Positions 17,018-25,833 are shown, counted from the first letter of the stretch. The stretch: DNA of 64,000 bases from Ignavibacteriales bacterium UBA1304 (GCA_002307295.1 DBTY01000009.1:1-64000), one strand, 5' to 3'. Numbers and translations are program-made. Notes: generated by a model from the sequence alone, not told the origin.

Positions 17018-18367
17018 TTATTTTAAAATTAAAGTAACGGCCTCTGTAAGGCTCTCTACCGGAACGACTTTTATCCCTGAATTATGTTTTACCGACTTTA
17101 TATTATTCTGAGGAATGATAATTCTACGGAAGCCAAGTTTTTCAGCTTCCTGAATTCGTTTTTCTATATGCCCAACGCTTCTTATTTCTCCTCCCAAGCC
17201 GACTTCTCCAATAACTACCGTCGCGCTATCTGCTACCCGGTCAAGCAAACTTGAAGCTATGCTGCAACAAACTGCAAGGTCTACGGCCGGTTCGTCAATT
17301 TTTACTCCGCCAGCCATATTAAGAAAAACGTTATTAGCCGATAACCTGTAGCCGCCTCTTTTCTCCAGCACTGCAAGCAGTATAGATAGTCTTCTAAAAT
17401 CAAAACCAGTCGCAACTCTTTGAGGGTTCCCAAAATTAGACGAAGTAACCAACGCCTGCACTTCTATAAGCAAAGGGCGGGTTCCTTCTATACTCGACGT
17501 TACCACCGAGCCGGAAGTATTTCTGTCTCTTTCGTTTATAAACAACTCGCTTGGATTTTTTACTTCGGTCAAACCGTCGTCATGCATTTCAAAAATGCCA
17601 ATTTCGTTTGTGCTGCCAAATCTGTTTTTAAGACCTCTTAGTATTCTAAAAGACTGCTTTGATTCTCCTTCAAATTGCAATACTGCGTCTACAATATGCT
17701 CAAGAATTTTAGGACCGGCAATAGCACCTTCTTTTGTAACGTGACCAATTATTATAACGGAGTAATTTTTCTTTTTAGCGTCCGCCATTAGAATTGCCGT
17801 ACATTCCCGTATTTGAGTTACTGTGCCTGGGGAATTTTCCAATTCGCTGTTGTACACAGTTTGAATGGAATCGACAATAACAACTTTTGGCTTTAAATCT
17901 TCTATTGCGGCAATAATATTGCGCAGCCCGGTTTCAGCGGCCACGTAAAATGTATCGGATTTTACTTTAAGCCGGGACGCCCTGAGTTTAATTTGCTGAA
18001 GCGATTCCTCGCCTGTTACATATAAAACTTTTTCTTTAATGCGCGAAGCCGCCTGCATAACTAATGTCGATTTGCCTATCCCCGGATCGCCAGCAAGCAA
18101 AATTACAGAACCGGGAATCAGTCCGCCGCCAAGCACTCTGTCAAACTCGCGGATTTCTGTTTTTATTCTGGCTTCTTCAGTCGCTTCAATTTCGCTTATT
18201 TTTTTGTAAGAGCTTTTGCCTGTTGAAGCCGTTATCTTGCGTGGATTGTTTTCGATCACTTCTTCTACAAAAGAGCTCCAGCTATCGCACTCCGGGCATT
18301 TGCCTAACCAGCGTACGGAGTCATATCCGCAATTCGAACAGATATATTTAATTTTTGGTTTGGCCAT
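17018..18367 (-). CDS. radA: DNA repair protein RadA/Sms
   Basis: The 449-residue protein has the full RadA layout: a C4 zinc finger (Cys10, Cys13, Cys24, Cys27), a RecA-like ATPase with Walker A GDPGIGKST at 93-101, the family-specific LKNRFG motif near residue 250 and a C-terminal Lon-protease-like domain that has no protease role in this family. RadA drives branch migration of recombination intermediates. Its length is normal. The start codon abuts the stop of the MlaF-like ATPase gene, so it is probably read as the last gene of the unit that begins with the histidine kinase. Confidence 0.97.
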   Translation of the reverse strand: MAKPKIKYICSNCGYDSVRWLGKCPECDSWSSFVEEVIENNPRKITASTGKSSYKKISEIEATEEARIKTEIREFDRVLGGGLIPGSVILLAGDPGIGKSTLVMQAASRIKEKVLYVTGEESLQQIKLRASRLKVKSDTFYVAAETGLRNIIAAIEDLKPKVVIVDSIQTVYNSELENSPGTVTQIRECTAILMADAKKKNYSVIIIGHVTKEGAIAGPKILEHIVDAVLQFEGESKQSFRILRGLKNRFGSTNEIGIFEMHDDGLTEVKNPSELFINERDRNTSGSVVTSSIEGTRPLLIEVQALVTSSNFGNPQRVATGFDFRRLSILLAVLEKRGGYRLSANNVFLNMAGGVKIDEPAVDLAVCCSIASSLLDRVADSATVVIGEVGLGGEIRSVGHIEKRIQEAEKLGFRRIIIPQNNIKSVKHNSGIKVVPVESLTEAVTLILK

Positions 18368-19099
18368 TTACACTTCTGTCCTGCGGATAAAATCCATTAT
18401 AATTTTATCATTTGAATTTAGAAGCTCTTCAATAAAACCTTCAAAATATATTTTACCCTGGTGCATCATGGCCACTTTTTGAGCGATGTTTTTTACGCTG
18501 TACATATCATGCGTAACAACTATTGAAGTTACGTTTAGTTTTTCGCTTAATTCTTTTATTAAACCGTCAATCGAATCGGACATAATAGGGTCCAACCCGG
18601 TAGTCGGTTCGTCATAAAGGACATATTGCGGATTTGTAACCAAAGCCCGCGCAAGTCCTACTCTTTTCCTCATACCGCCAGAAAGCTCCGAAGGTTTTAA
18701 TTTTTGCGTTCCGGCCAAGCCTACTAATTTAAGTTTTTCAGCGACAGTTTTATCAATTTCTACTTGCGTATGCTTATCTGTGGATTCGACTAAAGCCAAT
18801 CCTACATTTTCTTCAACCGTCATCGAATCAAAAAGCGCCGCACCCTGAAAAAGGAACCCGAACTTTCTTCTAACTTTATATAACTCTCTTTTACTAAGTT
18901 CCGTTATTTCCTGATTTTCAACTTTTACAGAACCTGAGTCTGGCGTTAGAAGCCCTAATATATGTTTTAATAAAACGCTTTTGCCGCATCCGCTTCTTCC
19001 AATAATCACAAGCGTTTCGCCGTCTGTTATTTTAAGATTAACTCCGTCAAGAACTACTTTATTTCCAAATTTCTTGTGAAGGTCTTTTATCTCTATCAT
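18368..19099 (-). CDS. ABC transporter ATP-binding protein, MlaF/Ttg2A type
   Basis: This is a 243-residue stand-alone ABC ATPase. Visible motifs are Walker A GRSGCGKSV (about 34-42), the signature LSGGMRKRVGLARAL and Walker B YVLYDEPTTGLDP, followed by the switch His in THDMYS. The SGGMRKRVGLARA form is typical of the MlaF/Ttg2A group, which powers retrograde phospholipid transport between the membranes. The usual partners MlaE (permease) and MlaD (MCE-domain protein) are not encoded in the window, so they must lie elsewhere or the ATPase has another partner. It sits between an NtrC-type regulator (34 bases upstream) and radA. Confidence 0.85.
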   Translation of the reverse strand: MIEIKDLHKKFGNKVVLDGVNLKITDGETLVIIGRSGCGKSVLLKHILGLLTPDSGSVKVENQEITELSKRELYKVRRKFGFLFQGAALFDSMTVEENVGLALVESTDKHTQVEIDKTVAEKLKLVGLAGTQKLKPSELSGGMRKRVGLARALVTNPQYVLYDEPTTGLDPIMSDSIDGLIKELSEKLNVTSIVVTHDMYSVKNIAQKVAMMHQGKIYFEGFIEELLNSNDKIIMDFIRRTEV

Positions 19100-19133
19100 T
19101 ATTTACCGATAAGTGTGTAGTAAGGATATTATT

Positions 19134-20558
19134 TTATTTTTGTTTCTTTAATTTTAGATAATTAATAAGCGTTTGCCGCGTAATGCCAAGCAGACGCGAA
19201 GCAATCGACTGATTTCCGTTTGTTCTTTTCAACGATTCGTCAATCAGAATATTAGTTATTTCTTTAATTGTTGGAAGGCTTTCCCAGCTTTCAACCTCAA
19301 ATTTTTTAATTTTGGGAGCGTTGATTACTTCAGTCGAATCATTTTTCGCTGAATTTTCATCAATGTATTTTTTAAATACTCCCATATTCAGCATTTTTGA
19401 TTTATGATTAGCCACTGCGTCAAAAACCAGAGCTTTAAGCTCTCTTACATTTCCGGGGAAATGATAAGTCGAAAGTAGAGTTGGCAACTCAACAGGCGGC
19501 GTAGGTTTTTTCTTCCCAAGTTCTTTTGAAGATAATTCAAGAAAGTGATCGAGCAATAGCGGCAAATCGTCATATCGCTCCCGTAAAGCCGGAATATGAA
19601 TCTGGTGAGCGCTTAACCGGAAAAATAAATCGCTCCTAAAGCTGTCTTTGGCGGACATTTCTTTTAAATTCCTGTTTGTCGCCACCACAATCCTAACGTT
19701 TGATTTTCTTGGAGCGTCGGCGCCAAGCTGAAAATACTCTCTCGCTTCTATTAGTCTTAGTAGTTTTATCTGATGTTCCTGTTTTAGATCGCCAATTTCA
19801 TCTAAGAATAAAGTTCCGCCCGAAGCCATTTCCACTAAACCGTCTCTTGCTCTTTCCGCTCCGGTATATGCGCCCTTTAAATGACCAAACAGCGTATCGG
19901 CAAAAACATTTTCATCAAGCCCCGCAATATTAAGAGCTACAAAGCTTCCTTCTCTTCCGCTGCTTTTATGAATAGCCTCGGCAAATAATTCTTTCCCGGC
20001 GCCGGTTTCTCCGGTTATTAAAACCGGCTGTGTAGATTTAGCTACCGACTCGATATATTGAAAAATAGAAAGGACTTTTTTGTTCCGCGTAATAATTTTT
20101 GCAAACGATTCTTTATTTACTAATGCTTCCGATAGAATATGCCTTCTAAGAGTCGTTGCCTCAGTCTGTAATTCTCTGAATTCTATCGCCCTGTTAACAG
20201 TCGTAACAAGCCTGTTTTCATCAACGGGCTTTACAATATAATCATAAGCGGAAGATTTCATACATCGGACGGTGGTTTCAATATCGTTTACTCCGGTTAT
20301 AACTATTACCGGAATTTCGGAATAATTTTCCGCCACATACTGAAGAATGTCTTCGCCAGACACATTCGGCATCAGAAGGTCGGACAGGATTATGCTTATT
20401 TCCTTTTCTGCAAGAATCTTTTTTACGTCTCTGCTATCCTGGCAAAGTATAATATTATTAATTCCTTCAGAGTTCAGAACCATTTCTACGCTCTCCAGCG
20501 TAATCGGTTCATCGTCTACTATAAGTATCGGATTAACCGGAAATAATGAATCGCTCAT
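19134..20558 (-). CDS. Sigma-54-dependent response regulator, NtrC family
   Basis: The protein has 474 residues. Order: receiver domain (about 10-125) with acidic pair Asp15/Asp16 and phospho-acceptor Asp60, AAA+ sigma-54 interaction domain (about 145-380) with Walker A GETGAGKE, the sigma-54 contact loop as GAYTGA and GTLFLDEIGDL as Walker B, then a Fis-type HTH at the end (SIASRLLGITRQTLINYLK). It remodels sigma-54 holoenzyme at enhancer-dependent promoters; RpoN is encoded at 61.5-63 kb. The PAS kinase encoded 14 bases upstream is the likely partner. Target genes are unknown. Confidence 0.93.
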   Translation of the reverse strand: MSDSLFPVNPILIVDDEPITLESVEMVLNSEGINNIILCQDSRDVKKILAEKEISIILSDLLMPNVSGEDILQYVAENYSEIPVIVITGVNDIETTVRCMKSSAYDYIVKPVDENRLVTTVNRAIEFRELQTEATTLRRHILSEALVNKESFAKIITRNKKVLSIFQYIESVAKSTQPVLITGETGAGKELFAEAIHKSSGREGSFVALNIAGLDENVFADTLFGHLKGAYTGAERARDGLVEMASGGTLFLDEIGDLKQEHQIKLLRLIEAREYFQLGADAPRKSNVRIVVATNRNLKEMSAKDSFRSDLFFRLSAHQIHIPALRERYDDLPLLLDHFLELSSKELGKKKPTPPVELPTLLSTYHFPGNVRELKALVFDAVANHKSKMLNMGVFKKYIDENSAKNDSTEVINAPKIKKFEVESWESLPTIKEITNILIDESLKRTNGNQSIASRLLGITRQTLINYLKLKKQK

Positions 20559-20572
20559 TGTTAACGCCCTAA

Positions 20573-22186
20573 CTATTTTTGTTTTATTGGTAATATAACT
20601 CTTGCCGTCGTGCCTACGTTGACCCGCGAGCTAAATTCTAAACGACCGCCAAGATCTTTAATAATTTTACTTGAAATTGAAAGACCAAGCCCTGTTCCGC
20701 CTGTGTCTCTCTTTGTTGTAAAAAACGGATTAGTTATATGAGGCATATCTTCTTCTTTTATACCGGAGCCCTCATCTTCAATTTTTATTTCAATTGTCCC
20801 TTCTTTTTCATCATATAACGTTGAAACTTTTATTCCTCTTTTCTTATCAGGCAAAGCCTGGCAGGAGTTTTGTATAAAGTTAATAACAATCTGCTCAAGA
20901 TATTGGAAATTTGCAATAGTTGTGGGAATATTTTCGGCTAAATTTACTTCAAATTTGTCTGTGGATTTTTTTATCTGGTTTTCTAACAGCGTAATTGAGG
21001 AATTTATAACCGAATTTACGTCTACCGGTTCAAAAATCTCCGACGAGCTTTTTTGCGCAAATCTTTTAAGGTCTTCGACAATTCTCTTTATACGCCTTGA
21101 GCCCTCCATAATGTTCTGGCACATTTTGGGGTATTTTTCCTTCATGGCGGAATATTTAACATTCATTATGGAAAAGTCCCCGTTCTCTTCATAAAACTTA
21201 TCAAGTATTGGAAGCAGACTATCCCACACCTTTTGAAGCAGCGGAGTATTTAGCATAATAAAGTTATTAGGGTTGTTAATTTCGTGCGCTACGCCCGAAA
21301 CCAATGTTCCCAAAGCTACCATTTTATCAGCCTGAATTAATTGCTCAAGCTGTAGCTTAGCTTCTTCTTCTCTTTTTTTCCTGTCGGTAATATCCTGTTT
21401 TACCGATATGAAATAACTTATTTCGTCTTTTTTGTTTTTAACAGGAGTAATTGTTTGTTCTTCCGGGTATAGCGAGCCGTCTTTACGCTTATTAATTATC
21501 TCGCCATGCCATACTTTGCCTGTAAGTATAGTGTCCCACATATTTTTATAAAATTCTTTATCATGCTTTCCGGATTTTAGAACGCTAATATTTCTATAAA
21601 GCATTTCGTCGTTATCATATCCGGTTAGTTGCGTAAAAGCGGGATTGACCCAGATAACGTCTCCGCCAAACCCGGTAATAACTATGCTGTTGGCAGTAGC
21701 TTCCAGAGCGGCCTTTAAAAGATTGCGTAATTCTTCAGGCTGGTAGCTTTCTGTTATGTCCCTGTCATAAACGATAGCCCCCATAAAATGGTCTGATTCT
21801 GTAAACAAAGGAAATCCTTTTCTGCGGAGAGAAAGCATGGTTTCAGAATCGCCCGCAATTATCTTTATTTCCTCATCTACTTCCTTATTCGCTTCAAGGA
21901 GTTTTAGCATGGAATTTTTTGCTTTAGACTCGCGGTTCAGGAAGTAAGAATAATTTTTGCCTATAATTTCTTCGGAGGAATATTGCCAGAGATGTTCAAG
22001 ATTTTTACTGCAGTCTATTATTTCCCCTACAGCATTAATTATGAATACGCCGTCCAATGCGGCGTTAAACAATAAACGGAATTTATTTTCCAGCAGCTTG
22101 TTTTCAGATTCAAGCGCTGAAACTCTTTCCCTAAGAGTTGTAATTTCGTCTAAAAGTACGGATTTTTTGTTAGCCCTGTCGTTCAT
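20573..22186 (-). CDS. PAS-domain sensor histidine kinase
   Basis: It has about 537 residues when started at the ATG at 22186. An in-frame ATG lies further upstream at 22225, but those 13 codons coincide with a perfect terminator hairpin, so the downstream start is preferred. Layout: short coiled coil, PAS domain (about 30-150), second PAS domain (about 172-290, with GFGGDVIWVNPAFTQLTGYD), an H-box in VSGVAHEINNPNNFIML and a C-terminal ATPase domain with DEGSGIKEED and TGGTGLGLSI. No transmembrane segment is visible, so it is probably cytosolic. The H-box with NNPN fits the NtrB-like kinases that pair with NtrC-type regulators, as its neighbour is. Confidence 0.9.
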   Translation of the reverse strand: MNDRANKKSVLLDEITTLRERVSALESENKLLENKFRLLFNAALDGVFIINAVGEIIDCSKNLEHLWQYSSEEIIGKNYSYFLNRESKAKNSMLKLLEANKEVDEEIKIIAGDSETMLSLRRKGFPLFTESDHFMGAIVYDRDITESYQPEELRNLLKAALEATANSIVITGFGGDVIWVNPAFTQLTGYDNDEMLYRNISVLKSGKHDKEFYKNMWDTILTGKVWHGEIINKRKDGSLYPEEQTITPVKNKKDEISYFISVKQDITDRKKREEEAKLQLEQLIQADKMVALGTLVSGVAHEINNPNNFIMLNTPLLQKVWDSLLPILDKFYEENGDFSIMNVKYSAMKEKYPKMCQNIMEGSRRIKRIVEDLKRFAQKSSSEIFEPVDVNSVINSSITLLENQIKKSTDKFEVNLAENIPTTIANFQYLEQIVINFIQNSCQALPDKKRGIKVSTLYDEKEGTIEIKIEDEGSGIKEEDMPHITNPFFTTKRDTGGTGLGLSISSKIIKDLGGRLEFSSRVNVGTTARVILPIKQK

Positions 22187-22231
22187 AAAAAAAATATGTA
22201 TTTTATTCGTTAGAGTAAAATACATATTTTT
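22187..22231 (-). terminator. Perfect 16-bp terminator hairpin in front of the histidine kinase
   Basis: On the minus strand AAAAATATGTATTTTA pairs perfectly with TAAAATACATATTTTT around a 10-base loop, and the T-run continues to the kinase ATG. It most likely ends the transcript of the secreted-protein gene at 22285-22791. It could also attenuate read-through into the kinase operon. Confidence 0.8.
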
Positions 22232-22284
22232 GATAAAAGATATTTGATGAAAGGAGAATTTCTTTTTTTTGCGTTAATTTCTTT

Positions 22285-22791
22285 TTATGATCTCATTTTA
22301 GCTCTTACTAAAGCGCCGACTGCATTTTTTACAAAAAGATGAGAAGCTAAAGTTAAATACCATTTGTCGCCGAAAAATCTGTTTAATGTGCTATAACCGT
22401 TTCTATCGTTAATATAATCAGATTCTCTCCATATTTTCTGCCAAGTTAATGATTTTCCAAATACTTGATCTGTTTTCTTTGTAACGCCATACCAATCTTG
22501 CATAAATTTTGGCATCCAGCCTACGTTTGTGTATCCAGCTGATTTGCTCTGATGAGCTCCCATACTTAAACCGCTAAGAGCTGATTGACCAAAACCGCTT
22601 AATGCGTCTTCAGTTCTGTAACTGGTCTGATCGATATATTTCTGATAAATATCTTCTGCCTGTTCGTCAACGTTGCTGCTTGTTTGAGCTCCCTGAAGAG
22701 CTATAATTTCTTTAATATCGTCTTTTGTTAGTTGAGCAAAGCTTAATGAGCTTGCTAATACGACTGCGGTTATTAATAATGTTGCTTTCAT
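22285..22791 (-). CDS. Secreted protein of unknown family, paralogue 1
   Basis: I do not recognise this 168-residue protein. A Sec signal peptide is clear (cleavage after LSFAQ, residue 19-20). The mature part starts LTKDDIKEI, contains a small Gly/Ser-rich stretch (SGFGQSALSGLSMGAH), then WMPKFMQDWY, WRESDYINDR and FGDKWYLTLASH, and ends with basic residues. All of these motifs recur in the divergent protein encoded at 23943-24497, so the two are paralogues. Conserved Trp, Asp and Arg residues suggest a defined periplasmic or surface fold. The ATG has AAAGGAG eight bases upstream and the gene ends in a strong terminator. Confidence 0.8.
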   Translation of the reverse strand: MKATLLITAVVLASSLSFAQLTKDDIKEIIALQGAQTSSNVDEQAEDIYQKYIDQTSYRTEDALSGFGQSALSGLSMGAHQSKSAGYTNVGWMPKFMQDWYGVTKKTDQVFGKSLTWQKIWRESDYINDRNGYSTLNRFFGDKWYLTLASHLFVKNAVGALVRAKMRS

Positions 22792-23152
22792 TTTGTATTC
22801 TCCTTTTATCTTTTTACGGAGAATAGTTCAAAGCAAATACCGCGATTGGCGCCGGGCTGTAACTCGTTATTTTATATAGTGTTACAGGAACGGTAGTTTT
22901 ACGAAACCGCTGTTAAAGAGTTATACAAACGAATTGGAAATTCCGGTAAGTTATTATAATACAAGGATATACCGATCCCTTTAAACTTTTACATTGTAAA
23001 AATTTTAGCGTCGGTTGATTTTTGACATTCCTTATCTATATCAGAAAACTGATTTTTCAGCAAACAACTATTCATTTATCTGCTAAAACGCAAATATTTG
23101 CAGCAATTTTACAATTGTTGCACAAATTGCCCTTTTGATTAATAAGACCGTT

Positions 23153-23208
23153 AAAAAAGAAAATTTAAAGGAAGCTGCCGAGGCAAATCGTTATGCAACT
23201 TCCTTTAA
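23153..23208 (-). terminator. Terminator after microprotein gene 1
   Basis: On the minus strand TTAAAGGAAG pairs perfectly with CTTCCTTTAA over a 24-base loop, and the sequence continues AATTTTCTTTTTT. It lies 34 bases past the stop of the 36-codon gene and supports that gene being transcribed. Confidence 0.75.
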
Positions 23209-23241
23209 TGTAGTTAGGGTCATTATTAAACGAACGTAGGG

Positions 23242-23352
23242 TCAATTTTCTTTATGAAATCCGTCTTTATCCTCGTATCCAACTGGAGCTGTGAAAAACT
23301 CATAACCGGCCACAAGGGCGAAAACAGAATATATTATAAATAAGTAAGTCAT
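23242..23352 (-). CDS. 36-residue membrane microprotein, paralogue 1
   Basis: This short frame (ATG at 23352, TGA at 23242) encodes one hydrophobic helix (MTYLFIIYSVFALVAG, residues 1-16) and a polar tail with TAPVGYEDKDGFHKEN. It matches the 38-residue product at 23676-23792 at 20 of 36 aligned positions by my count, with no gaps. The codons for the shared TAPVG motif differ at third positions, which argues for selection on the protein. The ribosome site is weak (AGGA about 16 bases upstream). A rho-independent terminator follows. Function unknown; it resembles small membrane-complex subunits in shape, but I cannot name a family. Confidence 0.7.
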   Translation of the reverse strand: MTYLFIIYSVFALVAGYEFFTAPVGYEDKDGFHKEN

Positions 23353-23493
23353 ATTTATTAAATTTTATTCCTGCCATTTCTGGAACAGGAGGTTACTAAA
23401 AACTTTATACAACTTATTCAATTGCGGCGCCGTAATATGCGGATATAGTTAACTTGTTGTTTTATAATAAGATATGGCTTCCCCATAGTTTTG

Positions 23494-23505
23494 TACCCCT
23501 GTAAA
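23494..23505. repeat. 12-base word shared with the hu upstream region (copy 1)
   Basis: TACCCCTGTAAA occurs here, between the two microprotein genes, and again at 32486-32497. Both copies are non-coding. No function is assigned. Confidence 0.4.
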
Positions 23506-23675
23506 GCGATTATACAGTCAAATTTTAGGACTTGCGTAAGATGTTTATTAACAAGAGATTACGTATGTTAAATATGTTTACATATATGATGGGCTTTACA
23601 ACAGATGCAAAAGCCTGTAAGGTAAGTAGTTTTGGTAAGGATTGATCTGCAAAAAGATATCGTCGCGTCTTAATT

Positions 23676-23792
23676 CTATTGTTTATCTAATCGGTGGAAG
23701 CCCTCTTCATCTTCGCTGCCAACAGGCGCCGTAGCAATCTCTCTGACTATAACTAAAACAAAAACCGAGTATAGTACGCATAAGTATATCAT
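23676..23792 (-). CDS. 38-residue membrane microprotein, paralogue 2
   Basis: ATG at 23792 and TAG at 23676 bound a frame encoding MIYLCVLYSVFVLVIV (one membrane helix) followed by TAPVGSEDEEGFHRLDKQ. It is the clear paralogue of the 36-residue product 324 bases further along the same strand: YSVF, LV, TAPVG, ED and GFH are shared in register. No good Shine-Dalgarno precedes the ATG, which is common in this phylum. Its start lies 150 bases from that of the divergent secreted paralogue (23943). The tail after the helix is acidic, then basic at the very end. Function unknown. Confidence 0.7.
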   Translation of the reverse strand: MIYLCVLYSVFVLVIVREIATAPVGSEDEEGFHRLDKQ

Positions 23793-23852
23793 TTTGCACA
23801 CAGTAATTAGTAAACGATTTATAACTTATTTTAATTATCGGCGCTTAAATTT

Positions 23853-23890
23853 AAAAGTTTAGCGTTTTTTAAGAAAAGGGCTAAACTTTT
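23853..23890. promoter_or_regulatory. Inverted repeat in front of secreted paralogue 2
   Basis: AAAAGTTTAGC and GCTAAACTTTT form perfect 11-bp arms around 16 bases. The element sits between the divergent starts of microprotein 2 and the 184-residue secreted protein, 52 bases from the latter. It could be an operator or a leader hairpin; it has no T-run of its own. Confidence 0.45.
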
Positions 23891-23942
23891 TCAAAAAGCC
23901 TCCGATAATATAGTTGAAGAAGTCCATTTAAACCAAGAGTTA

Positions 23943-24497
23943 ATGAAAAAAGTTATCTACATATTATTTATCTTTAGTTCTGTTTGTTTCAGCCAGATCA
24001 CAAAGGACGATATTCGCGAAGTTTTGATTCTGGAAGGATACAGAGACGGAGTTGAATTACAGGCTCAAGCAGACCTGCTTTATGCAAGTTATCTTGATAA
24101 AGTGAGCTATAGAATCTCTGACCTGGCCGAAGGCGCAGGATATAGCTTTTTAAGCGGTTTGGGTCTTGGAGCTTACGAAAGCCGTACGTTTGGATACAAA
24201 CACACCAGCTGGATGCCGGGATTTATGCAGACATGGTATAAGGCTTCTCCCGCCATAGGCGGAGAACCGGATTATACTTTGCTTTCATGGGAACAGGTTT
24301 GGAGAGAAGTCGACTATGCAAGCGATAGAGCCGCTTACACAAAACTAAAGATTTTCTTCCATAACAAATGGTATTTAGCGCTTTTGACTCATTGGATTAT
24401 AAAAAATACTGCCGCTACAATGGTTCGCGATAAAATGAAATACGACAGATTTTTTTATAGTTTTAAGTTCGATCTGGTTATCCCCGCGTTTAAATAA
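23943..24497 (+). CDS. Secreted protein of unknown family, paralogue 2
   Basis: The 184-residue protein is homologous along its length to the 168-residue product of 22285-22791 and belongs to no family I recognise. After a signal peptide (ending SVCFSQ) it shares ITKDDIREV, FLSGLGLGAYESR, SWMPGFMQTWY, WREVDYASDR and HNKWYLALLTHW. It has a small insertion before the WRE motif (GGEPDYTLLSW) and about 16 extra C-terminal residues. The two copies flank both microprotein genes, which suggests the block arose by duplication with inversion. No catalytic triad or lipobox was seen. Confidence 0.8.
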   Translation: MKKVIYILFIFSSVCFSQITKDDIREVLILEGYRDGVELQAQADLLYASYLDKVSYRISDLAEGAGYSFLSGLGLGAYESRTFGYKHTSWMPGFMQTWYKASPAIGGEPDYTLLSWEQVWREVDYASDRAAYTKLKIFFHNKWYLALLTHWIIKNTAATMVRDKMKYDRFFYSFKFDLVIPAFK

Positions 24498-24642
24498 AAA
24501 TTATAAATTTTTAAGATTATTCCCGTTTCGCCTCTGTTCAAAAATCTCAATTCAATCTTAACAAAATTTGCCGTAATATTGCTATGCGTATTATATAGTA
24601 TTTTTCTGATTCAGATTATCTGGTTAAGAAAGTATTACAATA

Positions 24643-24668
24643 GGTCTGACGCATAAATACATCAGACC
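24643..24668. terminator. Hairpin between convergent genes
   Basis: GGTCTGA and TCAGACC form a 7-bp stem with a 12-base loop, just past the acyltransferase stop on the minus strand and about 150 bases past the plus-strand gene. The T-content after it is low, so its terminator role is tentative. Confidence 0.4.
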
Positions 24669-24682
24669 CATTAAATATCAAA

Positions 24683-25813
24683 TCAGGCGAGGAAAAATAT
24701 TAGGGCTCCGAGCGCAAAAACGCCCCAGAATATCCATTTTGAGGTCATTGGATAATCCCGCTTTACTTTGCTCCATGCTCTAGCGGCAAAAAGCATCAAT
24801 ACAATAAGACCTATTGTAGAGGCGATGCACTGCATTAAGCCAAAGTCGTTTTTTACAGCCGATTCTATGCTCGAATTATTCCATACTTTTCTAAACAATA
24901 CCTGCAAATGCAGCCAGTAAACAAGCAGAGATTCCCTGCTCATGTCTAACACAAAAGATTTTTTTGTATGTTTTTTTTCTTCGTAATAGATACACATGGC
25001 CAGAAAAACAAAAACGTATCCTAATCGTAAAACGAAAAACAACCAGTTAGGTCTGTGCATCCGTATAAAGAAAGGGAGCGATTCTATAAGCGTAAGATGC
25101 CCTATAACAATTGAAATAATTCCAATAAGAGTAATTCGTTTTTTAAATTCCTCTTCTTTATTCCCTTCTTTTGCCTGTAAATAGAAATAGGCCGTTGCGG
25201 CTCCCGCCAGCATAAAGCCCAGCCAGGGGAAAAGCGGAAAGAGCGATCCGCCCATAGGATTGATATAATTAGCAAAAAACAAAGGCATGTAATTTCTGAA
25301 ATCTATAAGCCATAATAATGGCGCGGCCATAACAAAAACGGCGCCCGACAGGATTATAAACGCTAAATGATTGGCCTCCTTTTTTATAAACATTCTGCTG
25401 GCAAAGAGCAGGGTTAATCCTACCGCTATGCATTGCAGCACGTCTACGTTCATAAAGTCAAGCCACTCCTTTGTATTAAACCTCAACATTACTTTATGAA
25501 TTGAAAGGAACGGCAGATGGAGACTGTACCCGACTACAAAGATCAGGAATATCCGCCCTATCTGTCTTTTAAAAACCTCCCCGTATTCCTTAAATTGCGG
25601 CAGCTTGCTTCTGCTTGCAAGAATAAACGCGAAGCCAGAAACGAACAAGAAAGACGGAGCGACCAGTCCGTTTACAAAATTAAGAAATGGAAACCAGGAA
25701 GACGCCCTAAACTGAGGCGACAACATGGAATTAAAGACGTGAACTTCGATCATAACAATCAAAGCCCAGCCTCGCAATAAATCAATAAATATCAATCGTT
25801 TTTTATCTGTCAT
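24683..25813 (-). CDS. Membrane acyltransferase-like protein (DUF1624/HGSNAT type)
   Basis: This 376-residue integral membrane protein has roughly ten hydrophobic helices. The N-terminus reads RLIFIDLLRGWALIVMIEVH, the RG and H residues being the hallmark of the DUF1624 / heparan-alpha-glucosaminide N-acetyltransferase-like group, related to acyltransferase-3 proteins. Such proteins usually move acyl groups onto surface glycans. The donor and acceptor here are unknown. Its start lies 20 bases after the TolC-type stop, so it appears to be the last gene of the efflux operon. Confidence 0.75.
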   Translation of the reverse strand: MTDKKRLIFIDLLRGWALIVMIEVHVFNSMLSPQFRASSWFPFLNFVNGLVAPSFLFVSGFAFILASRSKLPQFKEYGEVFKRQIGRIFLIFVVGYSLHLPFLSIHKVMLRFNTKEWLDFMNVDVLQCIAVGLTLLFASRMFIKKEANHLAFIILSGAVFVMAAPLLWLIDFRNYMPLFFANYINPMGGSLFPLFPWLGFMLAGAATAYFYLQAKEGNKEEEFKKRITLIGIISIVIGHLTLIESLPFFIRMHRPNWLFFVLRLGYVFVFLAMCIYYEEKKHTKKSFVLDMSRESLLVYWLHLQVLFRKVWNNSSIESAVKNDFGLMQCIASTIGLIVLMLFAARAWSKVKRDYPMTSKWIFWGVFALGALIFFLA

Positions 25814-25833
25814 AAGCGCTAATGTTTGTTTTT

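Noticed and set aside
22840..22880. A sigma-54 promoter (TTGGCGCC..) upstream of the secreted paralogue
   Set aside because: The GC of the -12 element is missing at the required spacing, so it does not fit the consensus.
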